From assembly GCF_014649335.1 (NCBI RefSeq), contig NZ_BMSV01000012.1:62001-126000 (forward strand): DNA of 64,000 nucleotides, read 5' to 3'. Within the stretch, counting starts at the first letter, position 1; each line of letters starts with the position of its first letter. This DNA is from Streptomyces roseolilacinus. GTDB taxonomy: Bacteria > Actinomycetota > Actinomycetes > Streptomycetales > Streptomycetaceae. Positions 8,170 through 16,327 of this stretch are shown here, piece by piece. The notes below the pieces were generated by a model that was given only the letters and a program-made list of their open reading frames with translations, had not been told where the DNA came from and did not search any database. The position numbers were made by a program, and so were the translations under genes.

Positions 8170-9542
8170 CGCGCACCTCCGGCGACCGTCGTCCCGCGCC
8201 GCACCATCCGCACGGCCAGCGCGTGCCTGCAGGGGCCGCGCCCGCCCCGGTGGTCCGCCCACCAGCGGCACGTGCAGCTGAGCACCCCGTCCGACTCGCG
8301 CACCTGGTGGCGGCGCTCACCCGACACGACCGTCGCCAGGGCGCCCGACACCTCCACCGCGCCCGAGGAGGCCAGCTCCCGCGCCGCGACCAGCCGCGGA
8401 TTGTGCCGCTCGACGCGGTCCGCGTCGTACGGCAGCTCCCGGTGGAAGTACGCGGCCTCCGCCACGTCGTACCCCACGCGGCCCGCCGTGCCGAGCCGGG
8501 TCAGCGCCGCCCGCACCCGCTCCACCGGCAGGCCCGCCCGCACGGACAGGTCCCACGGGTCGATGCGCGGCTCCCAGGCCAGGAGCACCGACACCAGCTC
8601 CGCGTCGGCCGCGGAGTCCTCCGCGGCCAGCGCCTCCAGCACGCCCCCCTCGCCGGAGAACCCCCGCGCGGGGTCGGGCGACAGCGTCAGCGTCAGCCGC
8701 ATGCCCGGCAGCCCCACCTCCCAGGCGCTCGCCGCGCCGCCCGCCCCGCCCGCCGCCGGGCCGTACACGCGCAGCGCCGTCGCGTGCCGCAGCACCCGCT
8801 GCAGCGCCGACAGCCGGTCCGGGCCCGCCAGGCACACCGCGCCCGGCACCGGCCGCGTCGTCGGCCGCAGCGTCCGCCCCGCCGGTACGACCCACATCGG
8901 CCCCCGCGCGGAGGCTCCCCCGGCGCGCGGCAGCGTCCGCAGGAACCGCACCGCCTCGGCGGCCGGCAGCTCGGCCCGCAGGTCGAACCCGGCGCACGCG
9001 ACCTGGGCCTCGGCGAAGCCGCGCAGCCAGCGGTCGGGCAGCGGCACCTTCTTCTCCACCACCGAGCCGCCCAGCGTGGTCACCGCCAGCTCCTCCGGAC
9101 CGACCCGCAGGTGGAGCGGATCGTCACCGGTCAGCCGGGAAAGCGCCTCCCGCAGCGGGTTGTTCACGTCCACGTTCGTCGTGCCGTGCCCCGTGTCCGC
9201 GCCGTCCAGGCCCTCGCGCAGCACGTCCAGGCGCGCGTACACGCCGTTGCACCCCGAGAAGGACTCGAACCGCAGCCGGTCGCCGTTCCCCGTCACCACC
9301 GGGTCCAGCGAACCCGGTCGCGTCCGCTGGTGGTAGCGGGCCGCGGCGACGTCGGCCACGGCGAGCAGACCCCGCGCCGCCGTCTGCGGGGAGGCCAGGA
9401 AGCCGGAGAAGAAACGGGGGTGCGCCTCGGCACCGGCCGGCGTCAGACCACCGGAGGTCTCCAGGCCGAGCGACCGCCCGGACCGCGAGGACCCCAGGGT
9501 GGACGGGCGTGCGTAGGCGAGTGCCTGTACGGATCGCGTCAT
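8166..9542 (-). CDS. SWIM zinc-finger family protein
   Basis: A 458-residue protein whose C-terminus carries a SWIM zinc finger: CTC at residues 423-425 and CRH at 438-440 (pattern CxC...CxH), a DNA- or protein-binding module. The N-terminal 400 residues have no recognised enzyme motif. ATG at 9540-9542 chosen because a -10 box ends 6 nt before it (leaderless). It is the first gene of a two-gene operon with the large repeat protein, overlapping by 4 bp. The promoter fits the RecA-independent damage consensus exactly, pointing to a role in DNA repair or damage tolerance (inference). Confidence 0.85.
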   Translation of the reverse strand: MTRSVQALAYARPSTLGSSRSGRSLGLETSGGLTPAGAEAHPRFFSGFLASPQTAARGLLAVADVAAARYHQRTRPGSLDPVVTGNGDRLRFESFSGCNGVYARLDVLREGLDGADTGHGTTNVDVNNPLREALSRLTGDDPLHLRVGPEELAVTTLGGSVVEKKVPLPDRWLRGFAEAQVACAGFDLRAELPAAEAVRFLRTLPRAGGASARGPMWVVPAGRTLRPTTRPVPGAVCLAGPDRLSALQRVLRHATALRVYGPAAGGAGGAASAWEVGLPGMRLTLTLSPDPARGFSGEGGVLEALAAEDSAADAELVSVLLAWEPRIDPWDLSVRAGLPVERVRAALTRLGTAGRVGYDVAEAAYFHRELPYDADRVERHNPRLVAARELASSGAVEVSGALATVVSGERRHQVRESDGVLSCTCRWWADHRGGRGPCRHALAVRMVRRGTTVAGGAR

Positions 9543-9548
9543 GTCCCG

Positions 9549-9571
9549 ACCGTAGGACCGACCACTGACAA
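9549..9571 (-). promoter_or_regulatory. RecA-independent (PafBC-type) DNA-damage promoter
   Basis: On the minus strand TTGTCAGTG (9563-9571), exactly 8 nt, then TACGGT (9549-9554). This matches the published mycobacterial/actinobacterial RecA-NDp consensus TTGTCRGTG-N8-TAnnnT at every defined position. The ATG of the SWIM gene follows after 6 nt. Confidence 0.8.
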
Positions 9572-9573
9572 TC

Positions 9574-9611
<38 letters not shown>

Positions 9612-10060
9612 GCGCCCAGGCCCCCGGCGCCGCGCACGGGCCGCCCGGCGCCGGCACGACCGTCGGCGGGTCGTACGCCGGGCCGTCCGGCAGCGCCGCC
9701 GACTTCCCGCAGCCGAGCCGGGCAGGTCCACGGTGATCACGCCCCGCTCGTACGCCGGGAGGGCCGCCACCGGCTCCCCCGCCTGCCGGTGGCGGCCGAT
9801 GCCGTGCCGCAGCGGGAACGGTCCGCCCGCGCCCTCGCGCCCCCGCGCCCCCGCGCCCGTACCGCACGGACGGCCCGCGCGGCCCCCGCGGGACCCCACC
9901 GTGAACGAGGCCTCCGCGGCCGTGCCGACGCTCCCGCCTCCCGCCCGAGCCCGCCCGACGCCGCCGGGACGGCGTGTCCGCGGCGACTGCCCCTCAACAG
10001 CCGGGAGTTCAGGAGCCCCTCGGCCGCGCACCGCCGCCGCGCCGCCCACTCTGGCGACGA
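9612..10060. other. Intergenic stretch without recognisable gene
   Basis: About 450 bp of very G+C-rich DNA between the divergent SWIM and GntR promoters. Frames are open on both strands, but the translations are Arg/Pro/Ala-rich with no family resemblance and no good ribosome binding site. I see no gene here. Confidence 0.6.
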
Positions 10061-10095
10061 TTGGTCTTGACCAAGGGAGTGGGTCGTCCTATGGT
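10061..10095 (+). promoter_or_regulatory. Promoter with DasR-like operator for the GntR gene
   Basis: -35 TTGACC (10067-10072), 17-bp spacer, -10 TATGGT (10090-10095), a near-ideal principal-sigma promoter giving a leader of about 70 nt. The -35 is embedded in the inverted repeat TTGGTC-TT-GACCAA (10061-10074), which matches 12 of 16 positions of the DasR-responsive element ACTGGTCTAGACCACT. Confidence 0.65.
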
Positions 10096-10173
10096 CACAG
10101 GGATAGTGCAGGGACCTTTAATAAACAAGGGCACGGAAAGTCGTCCGGGACACGGCGATCGCGGAGGATCAGG

Positions 10174-10914
10174 GTGGGGACCACGCAGCTGGAATCGGTG
10201 CCGGAGCCGAAGTACTGGCACCTGAAGACCGTGATCGGCGAGGCACTCGACTCCGAGTTCCAAGTCGGGGAGGTCCTGCCGAACGAGCGGGAGCTCGCCG
10301 CGCGCTTCGGCGTCGCCCGGGCCACGCTCCGCCAGGCGCTCGAACAGCTGGAGCTGGAGGGCCGCCTCCAGCGCCGCCGCGGCGTCGGCACGACCGTCGC
10401 CCCGCCCCGCGTCGGCGTGGACGTCTCCACCGCCCGGCACCGCTGGCCCGGCGTCGGCGAGGACAGCTGGCAGGCCGTCGACTGCGCCACCGCGCCGCCG
10501 CCCGCCGCCGTGCTCCGCCTCCTGGAGGACGTCGCCGACCGCCCCGTGTACGCGGTGCGCCGGCTGCGCTCCACGCAGGACCAGGCCCTCGCCGCCGAGC
10601 AGCTGTACGTCCCCGCCGCCTCCGTCCCCGGCCTCGTCACGTCCGAGTCCCTGACCGGCCCCGCCCTCGCGCGCGGGGTCCTGCGCGAGCTGGAGCGGCT
10701 GCCCCTGGAGGGCCAGGACCGCGCCGTCGAGCTCGGCTCGGCCCGCGCGGACGACGCCCGGGAACTCGACCGCCTGCCCGGCGCCCCGGTGCTCGTCGTC
10801 ACGACCCGCTACCTGTCCGGCGGCCGTACGGCGGCGGTGTCCGTCGCCACTTACCGGGCCGACGCGTGCCGCCTGACCTTCGGCGACGTGGGCGACCTCC
10901 GGATCGCCTCCTGA
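10174..10914 (+). CDS. GntR-family regulator with UTRA domain (HutC/DasR type)
   Basis: A 246-residue regulator: an N-terminal GntR winged helix (KYWHLKTVI...NERELAARFGVARATLRQALEQLELEGRLQRRRGVGT, about residues 10-75), then a UTRA effector-binding domain (about 95-240). Start is the GTG at 10174 with GGAGG 6 nt upstream; the frame stays open further 5' but without family sequence. It belongs to the same subfamily as DasR, and its promoter carries a DasR-like inverted repeat, so autoregulation or control by DasR is likely (inference). Ligands of this subfamily are typically sugar phosphates; none can be assigned here. Confidence 0.87.
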   Translation: MGTTQLESVPEPKYWHLKTVIGEALDSEFQVGEVLPNERELAARFGVARATLRQALEQLELEGRLQRRRGVGTTVAPPRVGVDVSTARHRWPGVGEDSWQAVDCATAPPPAAVLRLLEDVADRPVYAVRRLRSTQDQALAAEQLYVPAASVPGLVTSESLTGPALARGVLRELERLPLEGQDRAVELGSARADDARELDRLPGAPVLVVTTRYLSGGRTAAVSVATYRADACRLTFGDVGDLRIAS

Positions 10915-10918
10915 CCCG

Positions 10919-10948
10919 CCGCGCGGCGCCCCGCTCAGCGCCGCGCGG
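10919..10948. terminator. Bidirectional terminator between GntR and ROK genes
   Basis: Perfect 11-bp stem (CCGCGCGGCGC, 10919-10929, with 10938-10948) and 8-nt loop. The stop codon of the minus-strand ROK gene lies partly in the loop (10935-10937) and that of the plus-strand gene just outside, so it can serve both convergent transcripts. Confidence 0.75.
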
Positions 10949-12092
10949 TGACCGTGCCCTCCACGGCGAACAGCTGCTCCTCGACGTGGTCCAGGGCCAG
11001 CCGCAGCGCACCCGTCGCCACGGCCGCCTCGCCCAGCAGTGACAGCTTCACGCGCGGCGGCCGCAGGCAGAACCGCGCCAACTCCTCGCGCAGCGGCGGC
11101 AGGATGCCGTCCAGGCCGGCCGCCCACCCGCCGACGACCACCACCTCCGGGTCGAGCGCCAGCACCAGCGCCCCCACGTCGTGCACCAGCCGCTGGGTGA
11201 ACCGGCCCACGGCCGCCAGCGCCCGCTCGTCGCCGTGCCGCGCCCGCGCGAACACCTCCGCCACCGCCTGCTCGTCCAGCGGGTGCAGCGGCTCGTCCGT
11301 CGTCGACAGCAGGGTCTCCGGCGCCTCCCCGCGCCCCAGCAGGTGCAGCGCGCCGATCTCCCCGGCGGCCCCGCCGAACCCCCGGTGCAGCCGCCCGCCG
11401 ATCAGCGAACCGGCGCCCGGGCTCAGTCCGGCCAGGACGAACACGATGTCGTCCGAGTCGATCGCGGCGCCCTTCCAGTGCTCGGCGACCGCCGCCGCGT
11501 TGGCGTCGTTCTCCACCAGCACCGGGCAGTGGAACGACCGCCGCAGCCGCTCGCCCAGCGCCAGCCCGGTCCACCCCGGCAGCGCCGTGCCCAGCCGCAC
11601 CGTCCCGTCCGCCTCGACGATGCCCGGCGTGCCCACGCCGACCGCCCGCAGCGTGCCGCGCGCCACGCCGGTGCGGCGCAGCACGTCCGCGACCGCCGCC
11701 CGCACCCGCTCCAGCCGCTCGTCGGCCGACGCGTCCTCGGCGACCTCCCGGGTGCCCGCGCCGATGATGCGCCCGTCGAGTCCCGACAGGAGCGCCGCCA
11801 CCCGGTGCGGGCCGATCTCGATGCCCAGCAGGTGCCCGGCCTCGGCCCGGAACCGGAACCGCCGCGCCGGCCGCCCCTGGCGCCGCACCTCGCGCTCCTC
11901 GGGACCGGCCTCGACCACGAGCCCCGCCTCGATGAGCCCCTCCGTCACGCCCTCGACCGTGGGGCGGGAGAGGCCGGTGAGTCGCGTGAGGTCGGTGAGC
12001 GTACGGGCCTCACCGCCGCGCAACGCATGGAGTACCACCGCGGAGTTGATCCGCCGCAGCAGAGACGGGTCCCCGCCGGTCAGCCGCCCCAC
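10935..12092 (-). CDS. ROK-family transcriptional regulator
   Basis: A 385-residue protein with an N-terminal winged helix (INSAVVLHALR...LTRLTGLSRPTVEGVTEGLIEAGLV) and a C-terminal ROK sugar-kinase-like domain (VGTPGIVEADG, VENDANAAAVAEH). The usual ROK zinc motif CxCGxxGC is not visible where expected after GEIGALHLL, so sugar kinase activity is unlikely and it probably acts as a sugar-sensing repressor. GTG start at 12090-12092 has GGGAGG 6 nt upstream. Convergent with the GntR regulator. Target genes not evident nearby. Confidence 0.88.
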   Translation of the reverse strand: MGRLTGGDPSLLRRINSAVVLHALRGGEARTLTDLTRLTGLSRPTVEGVTEGLIEAGLVVEAGPEEREVRRQGRPARRFRFRAEAGHLLGIEIGPHRVAALLSGLDGRIIGAGTREVAEDASADERLERVRAAVADVLRRTGVARGTLRAVGVGTPGIVEADGTVRLGTALPGWTGLALGERLRRSFHCPVLVENDANAAAVAEHWKGAAIDSDDIVFVLAGLSPGAGSLIGGRLHRGFGGAAGEIGALHLLGRGEAPETLLSTTDEPLHPLDEQAVAEVFARARHGDERALAAVGRFTQRLVHDVGALVLALDPEVVVVGGWAAGLDGILPPLREELARFCLRPPRVKLSLLGEAAVATGALRLALDHVEEQLFAVEGTVTARR

Positions 12093-12287
12093 CGTGTGTC
12101 CTCCCAGCTCGAGCCGCGTGTCTGCCGGATGGTACTCAATGCCGGGACGGGCGGCGAGCGCGGGCCGCCCGGACCGCCGGCCGCCGGGGCCCCGGCCCGT
12201 GCCCGGCGCTCCCGTACCGGCCGTCCGCCCGCCGCGGGCGGACCGCCCGGCGCCCCGCGGAGGCGCCGCGCCGGCCGCCCGCCGCGG

Positions 12288-12851
12288 TCACCGGGGCGGC
12301 TCCGCCGCGGCCGCGACGCGCAGCCGGGCGTACTCCTCCGCCATCGTCTGCAGCGTCCAGTGCGCGTTCAGTCCGCTGGGGTTGGGCAGGACCCAGACCC
12401 GGGTGTCGCCGATCGTCCGCTCCTGCGGCCCCACCACGGCCTTCCTGTCGTCGAAGGCCACGCGGTACGCGGTCACGCCGACGACCGCGAGCCGGCGCGG
12501 CCGCAGCCGCTCCACCTTGGCGGTGAGCAGCCTGCCGCCCTCCCGGAACTCGTCGTCGGTCAGCTCGTCCGCGCGGGCCGTCGCCCGCGCCACGACGTTG
12601 GTGATGCCCAGCCCGTACGACAGCAGCTCGTGCTGCTCGGACGGCGCCAGCCGGCGCGGGGTGAAGCCGGACAGGTGGAGCACGGGCCAGAAGCGGTTGC
12701 CGGGCCGGGCGAAGTGGTGGCCCGTCGCGGCCGACATGAGGCCCGGGTTGATGCCGCAGAAGAGCACGGACAGGCCGTCCGCGATCACGTCGGGGACGAC
12801 GCGGTCGCGAGCGGCCTGGAGCTCCTCGGCGGTGAACCGGCGGGAGGCCAT
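12288..12851 (-). CDS. mug: G/U mismatch-specific DNA glycosylase (Mug)
   Basis: A 187-residue protein of the uracil-DNA glycosylase superfamily. The first active-site motif GINPGLMSAATGHHFARPGN and the second LPNPSGLNAHW are both present, as in Mug/TDG enzymes that remove uracil or damaged pyrimidines paired with G; the Asn of GINPG is the family's catalytic residue. ATG at 12849-12851 chosen; it follows the purB stop by one base, so mug is the downstream gene of a purB-mug operon and likely translationally coupled. Confidence 0.92.
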   Translation of the reverse strand: MASRRFTAEELQAARDRVVPDVIADGLSVLFCGINPGLMSAATGHHFARPGNRFWPVLHLSGFTPRRLAPSEQHELLSYGLGITNVVARATARADELTDDEFREGGRLLTAKVERLRPRRLAVVGVTAYRVAFDDRKAVVGPQERTIGDTRVWVLPNPSGLNAHWTLQTMAEEYARLRVAAAAEPPR

Positions 12852-12852
12852 G

Positions 12853-14286
12853 TCAGAGGATGGCGCCCGGCGCGTAGGCGGCGGCCTCCGGGTGCCGCTC
12901 GGCGATCTCCCCGATCCGCGCGACCACGGCGCCCACCTGGTCGGCGGCCGCACCCGTGAAGGACAGCTTGTCGGCCATCAGCGCGTCCAGCTCCGCGCGG
13001 TCCAGCGGGATCCGCTCGTCCGCCGCGAGCTTGTCCAGCAGCTCGTTGCGCTCGGCGCCCCGCTCGCGCATGGCCAGCGCGGACGCGACGGCGTTCTCCT
13101 TGATGGCCTCGTGGGCCACCTCGCGGCCCACGCCGGCCCGCACGGACGCCATCAGCACCTTGGTGGTCGCGAGGAACGGCAGGTACCGGTCCAGCTCCCG
13201 CGCGACGACCGCGGGGAACGCGCCGAACTCGTCCAGCACGGTGAGGAACGTCTCCAGCAGCCCGTCGAACGCGAAGAACGCGTCCGGCAGCGCGACCCGG
13301 CGCACCACCGAGCAGGACACGTCGCCCTCGTTCCACTGGTCGCCGGCCAGCTCGCCGACCATCGACGCGTAGCCGCGCAGGATCACCATCAGGCCGTTGA
13401 CGCGCTCGCAGGAGCGGGTGTTCATCTTGTGCGGCATCGCGGACGAGCCGACCTGACCCGGCTTGAAGCCCTCGGTGACCAGCTCGTGGCCCGCCATCAG
13501 GCGGATCGTCTTCGCCAGCGAGGACGGGGCGCCGGCCAGCTGCACCAGCGTCGTCACGACCTCGTAGTCGAGGGACCGCGGGTAGACCTGGCCGACGGAC
13601 GTGAACGCGTGCGCGAAGCCGAGGTGCGCGGCGATCCGCTGCTCCAGCTCGGCCAGCTTCGACGCGTCGCCGCCCAGCAGGTCCAGCATGTCCTGCGCCG
13701 TGCCGACCGGGCCCTTGACGCCGCGCAGCGGGTAGCGGCCCAGCAGCTCCTCCAGCCGCGCGTACGCGACGAGCAGCTCGTCCGCGGCGGTCGCGAAGCG
13801 CTTGCCGAGCGTCGTGGCCTGCGCGGCCACGTTGTGCGACCGGCCGGCCATGACCAGCTCGCCGTACTCGGCGGACAGCTTCCCGAGCCGCGCCAGCACC
13901 GCGACGGTGCGGTCCCGCATCAGCTCCAGGGACAGCCGGATCTGCAGCTGCTCGACGTTCTCCGTCAGGTCGCGCGAGGTCATGCCCTTGTGGACCTGCT
14001 CGTGTCCGGCGAGGGCGTTGAACTCCTCGATCCGGGCCTTCACGTCGTGCCGCGTGACCTTCTCGCGCTCGGCGATCGACACCAGGTCGACCTGGTCGAG
14101 GACCCGCTCGTAGTCGGCGAGGGCGGCGTCCGGAACCTCGATCCCGAGGTCCTTCTGGGCGCGCAGCACGGCGAGCCACAGGCGGCGCTCCAGCTTCACC
14201 TTCTGCTCGGGGGACCAGAGGAGGGCGAGCTCGGCGGAGGCGTAGCGGCCGGCGAGGACATTGGGGATGCGAGGCTTTGCAGTCAC
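12853..14286 (-). CDS. purB: Adenylosuccinate lyase
   Basis: A 477-residue fumarase/aspartase-superfamily enzyme. It cleaves SAICAR to AICAR and adenylosuccinate to AMP, releasing fumarate in both steps of purine synthesis. Signature GSSAMPHKMN is intact, as are the SRDLTENVEQ and AGRSHNV regions that carry active-site residues. GTG at 14284-14286 is the only sensible start (VTAKPRIPNVLAGRYAS). Length is typical. It is the first gene of the pair with mug. Confidence 0.97.
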   Translation of the reverse strand: MTAKPRIPNVLAGRYASAELALLWSPEQKVKLERRLWLAVLRAQKDLGIEVPDAALADYERVLDQVDLVSIAEREKVTRHDVKARIEEFNALAGHEQVHKGMTSRDLTENVEQLQIRLSLELMRDRTVAVLARLGKLSAEYGELVMAGRSHNVAAQATTLGKRFATAADELLVAYARLEELLGRYPLRGVKGPVGTAQDMLDLLGGDASKLAELEQRIAAHLGFAHAFTSVGQVYPRSLDYEVVTTLVQLAGAPSSLAKTIRLMAGHELVTEGFKPGQVGSSAMPHKMNTRSCERVNGLMVILRGYASMVGELAGDQWNEGDVSCSVVRRVALPDAFFAFDGLLETFLTVLDEFGAFPAVVARELDRYLPFLATTKVLMASVRAGVGREVAHEAIKENAVASALAMRERGAERNELLDKLAADERIPLDRAELDALMADKLSFTGAAADQVGAVVARIGEIAERHPEAAAYAPGAIL

Positions 14287-14399
14287 GTGTACGGATTCTA
14301 CTGGCGGTTCCTGCAGGCCAGCGCCCCGCCCCGGTTTGTGCGTTGCTACGAGGCGCGGGCCGCCGCGCGCACCGCCCGCCGGGAGCGGTGCGCCCGGCG

Positions 14400-15179
14400 C
14401 TACGCCGAGGGGCCGTCGTAGGGCAGGAGCTCCGGGCGCTTCGCGGGACGGCCGTCGCCGGACGAGCGGCCGGTCAGCCGCCGCCCGATCCACGGGCCGA
14501 GGTGCTGCCGGGCGAACCGCAGGTCGTCCAGCCGCCGCCCCACCCACGGCCCCCGCACCTCCGGCCCCAGGGGCGCCCGCCAGTCCTCCTGGGGCTCCAG
14601 CCCGAGCGCCTGCCAGACCGCCTCGGCCACCCGCCGGTGCCCCTCGGCCGTCAGGTGGAGCCGGTCCAGGTCCCACAGGCGCGGGTCGCCCAGCACCTGC
14701 GCCCCGTACAGGTCGACGACCAGCGCGTCGTGCCGCGCCGCCAGGGCGTCGACGTGCGCGAACAGCTCCTCCATGCGCGGGCGGAAGCGCTCCATCACCG
14801 GGCCGTTGCGGCCGGGGCTGCGCATCAGCACCAGCCGCTTGCACGACGGCGCCAGCCGCTCGACGGCCTCCTCCAGCCGGGCGCGCACCCGGCCCATGTC
14901 GCACTTGGGGCGCAGCGTGTCGTTGAGCCCGCCGACCAGCGTGACCACGTCGGCGCCCATGCCGGCCGCCCGGTCCACCTGCTCGTCGACGATCTGGGCG
15001 ATGAGCTTGCCGCGCACCGCCAGGTTGGCGTAGCGGAAGCCGGGCGCCCGGGCGGCGAGGCGGCCCGCGAGCAGGTCGGCCCAACCCCGGTACGAGCCGT
15101 CGGGCAGCAGGTCCGACATGCCCTCGGTGAAGCTGTCGCCCACCGCGACGAAACTCGTGTACGTAGCATTCATCTCCAT
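14400..15179 (-). CDS. SGNH/GDSL-family hydrolase
   Basis: A 259-residue hydrolase with block I GDSFTEG (catalytic Ser), a Gly block around LAVRGK, GGLNDT (block III Asn) and the C-terminal block V DRLHLTAEGH with Asp and His. These enzymes cleave esters or glycans; substrate unknown. No signal peptide, so cytoplasmic. The ATG at 15177-15179 is preferred; a second ATG two codons later is possible. The C-terminal 60 residues are basic and Pro/Arg-rich. Divergent from the DinB-fold gene. Confidence 0.88.
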   Translation of the reverse strand: MEMNATYTSFVAVGDSFTEGMSDLLPDGSYRGWADLLAGRLAARAPGFRYANLAVRGKLIAQIVDEQVDRAAGMGADVVTLVGGLNDTLRPKCDMGRVRARLEEAVERLAPSCKRLVLMRSPGRNGPVMERFRPRMEELFAHVDALAARHDALVVDLYGAQVLGDPRLWDLDRLHLTAEGHRRVAEAVWQALGLEPQEDWRAPLGPEVRGPWVGRRLDDLRFARQHLGPWIGRRLTGRSSGDGRPAKRPELLPYDGPSA

Positions 15180-15289
15180 GGCGGAGCGATCGTATCGCGA
15201 TGCGGGCGGCGCACGGACGTTCGCGTAGGGTCGCCGGGGCGGGGGAGGGAAGCGGCCGCCGGAGACGGCGGGAAGAGGGGGAGGGGCCC

Positions 15290-16297
15290 ATGGGCGAGGC
15301 ACTGGAGCGGGCTCTGGCCGACGCGCTGGCACATCTGCTGACCGCCCGCGGCGACGAGGCGCTCGGCCCGGACGAGGCCGTGCGGTGGTCGCAGGACGCG
15401 GCCCGCGTCCTGCGGCGGCTCACCCCCGCCGACCGGCGCCGCCTCTCCGCGCTGTTCCACGACACGGCCCGCCGCGAACCGGAGGGCGCCCGGCGCGGCG
15501 CCCTGCTGCGGCTGCCCGGGGACCTGGGCCTGACCGGTGACGCCCACACCGCGTACTGCGACGGGGTCCGGGACCACGTGGCCCGGTTCGTCGCGGCGGT
15601 GCGGGACGCCGACCCGGCGACACCGCTGCCCACCTGCCCCGGCTGGACGCTCGCCGACCTCGCACGGCACGTGGGGGAGGTGCACCGCTGGATGGAGCAC
15701 CTCGTCCGCACGCGCGCCACCGTGCGCGTCGAGCCCGAGGACGTCCCGCTCGGCCTGCCCGGCGACCCGGCCGCGTACCCGGCCTGGCTGGCCCGGGGGG
15801 CCGACGCGGTGGTGCGCACCCTGCGCGCCGCGCACCCCGACACGCCGATGTGGTCGTACGGCGCCGACCCGCACGTCCGGTTCTACCCGCGGCGGCTGTT
15901 CTTCGAGACGGTCGTCCACCTCGCCGACGTCGAACTGGCGCTGGGCGCCGAACCGCGCGTCGCGCCGGGCGTGGCCGCCGACGGCATCGAGGAGTTCCTG
16001 GAGAACCTGCCGTACTACGGCTGGGTCGCCGAGCCGGCAGCCCGGCTCGGCCGCGACGGGGAGACCCTGCGCCTGCGCGCGGCCGACACCGGCGCGGTGT
16101 GGACGCTCACACTCGGCGGGGGCGGTTTCACCTGGCGCGCGGACGGCGGCGGCCCCGCCGCCACCGCCACGGTCGAGGCCGGGTGCGGCGAGCTGCTGCT
16201 CCTGCTGTACGGCCGGTACGGCGCCGGGGACGGCCGGTTCACCGTCACCGGGGACCGCTCGCTCCTCGACGCCTGGCTGGCCGCGACCCGCTTCTGA
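15290..16297 (+). CDS. Maleylpyruvate isomerase-type (mycothiol-dependent, DinB-fold) protein with N-terminal extension
   Basis: A 335-residue protein. From about residue 85 it follows the actinobacterial mycothiol-dependent maleylpyruvate isomerase N-terminal fold: CPGWTLADLARHVGEVHRWM is the family motif with the metal-ligand His, and a second His comes in FFETVVHLADVELALG. The last 100 residues are the usual small C-terminal domain. Residues 1-80 form an extra helical region not normally present. ATG 15290 has GGGAGGGG just upstream. Reaction not identifiable; members use mycothiol as cofactor or only keep the fold. Confidence 0.82.
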   Translation: MGEALERALADALAHLLTARGDEALGPDEAVRWSQDAARVLRRLTPADRRRLSALFHDTARREPEGARRGALLRLPGDLGLTGDAHTAYCDGVRDHVARFVAAVRDADPATPLPTCPGWTLADLARHVGEVHRWMEHLVRTRATVRVEPEDVPLGLPGDPAAYPAWLARGADAVVRTLRAAHPDTPMWSYGADPHVRFYPRRLFFETVVHLADVELALGAEPRVAPGVAADGIEEFLENLPYYGWVAEPAARLGRDGETLRLRAADTGAVWTLTLGGGGFTWRADGGGPAATATVEAGCGELLLLLYGRYGAGDGRFTVTGDRSLLDAWLAATRF

Positions 16298-16327
16298 GCC
16301 GGAGCCCGTCCGCGGGCCGCGCCGGGG

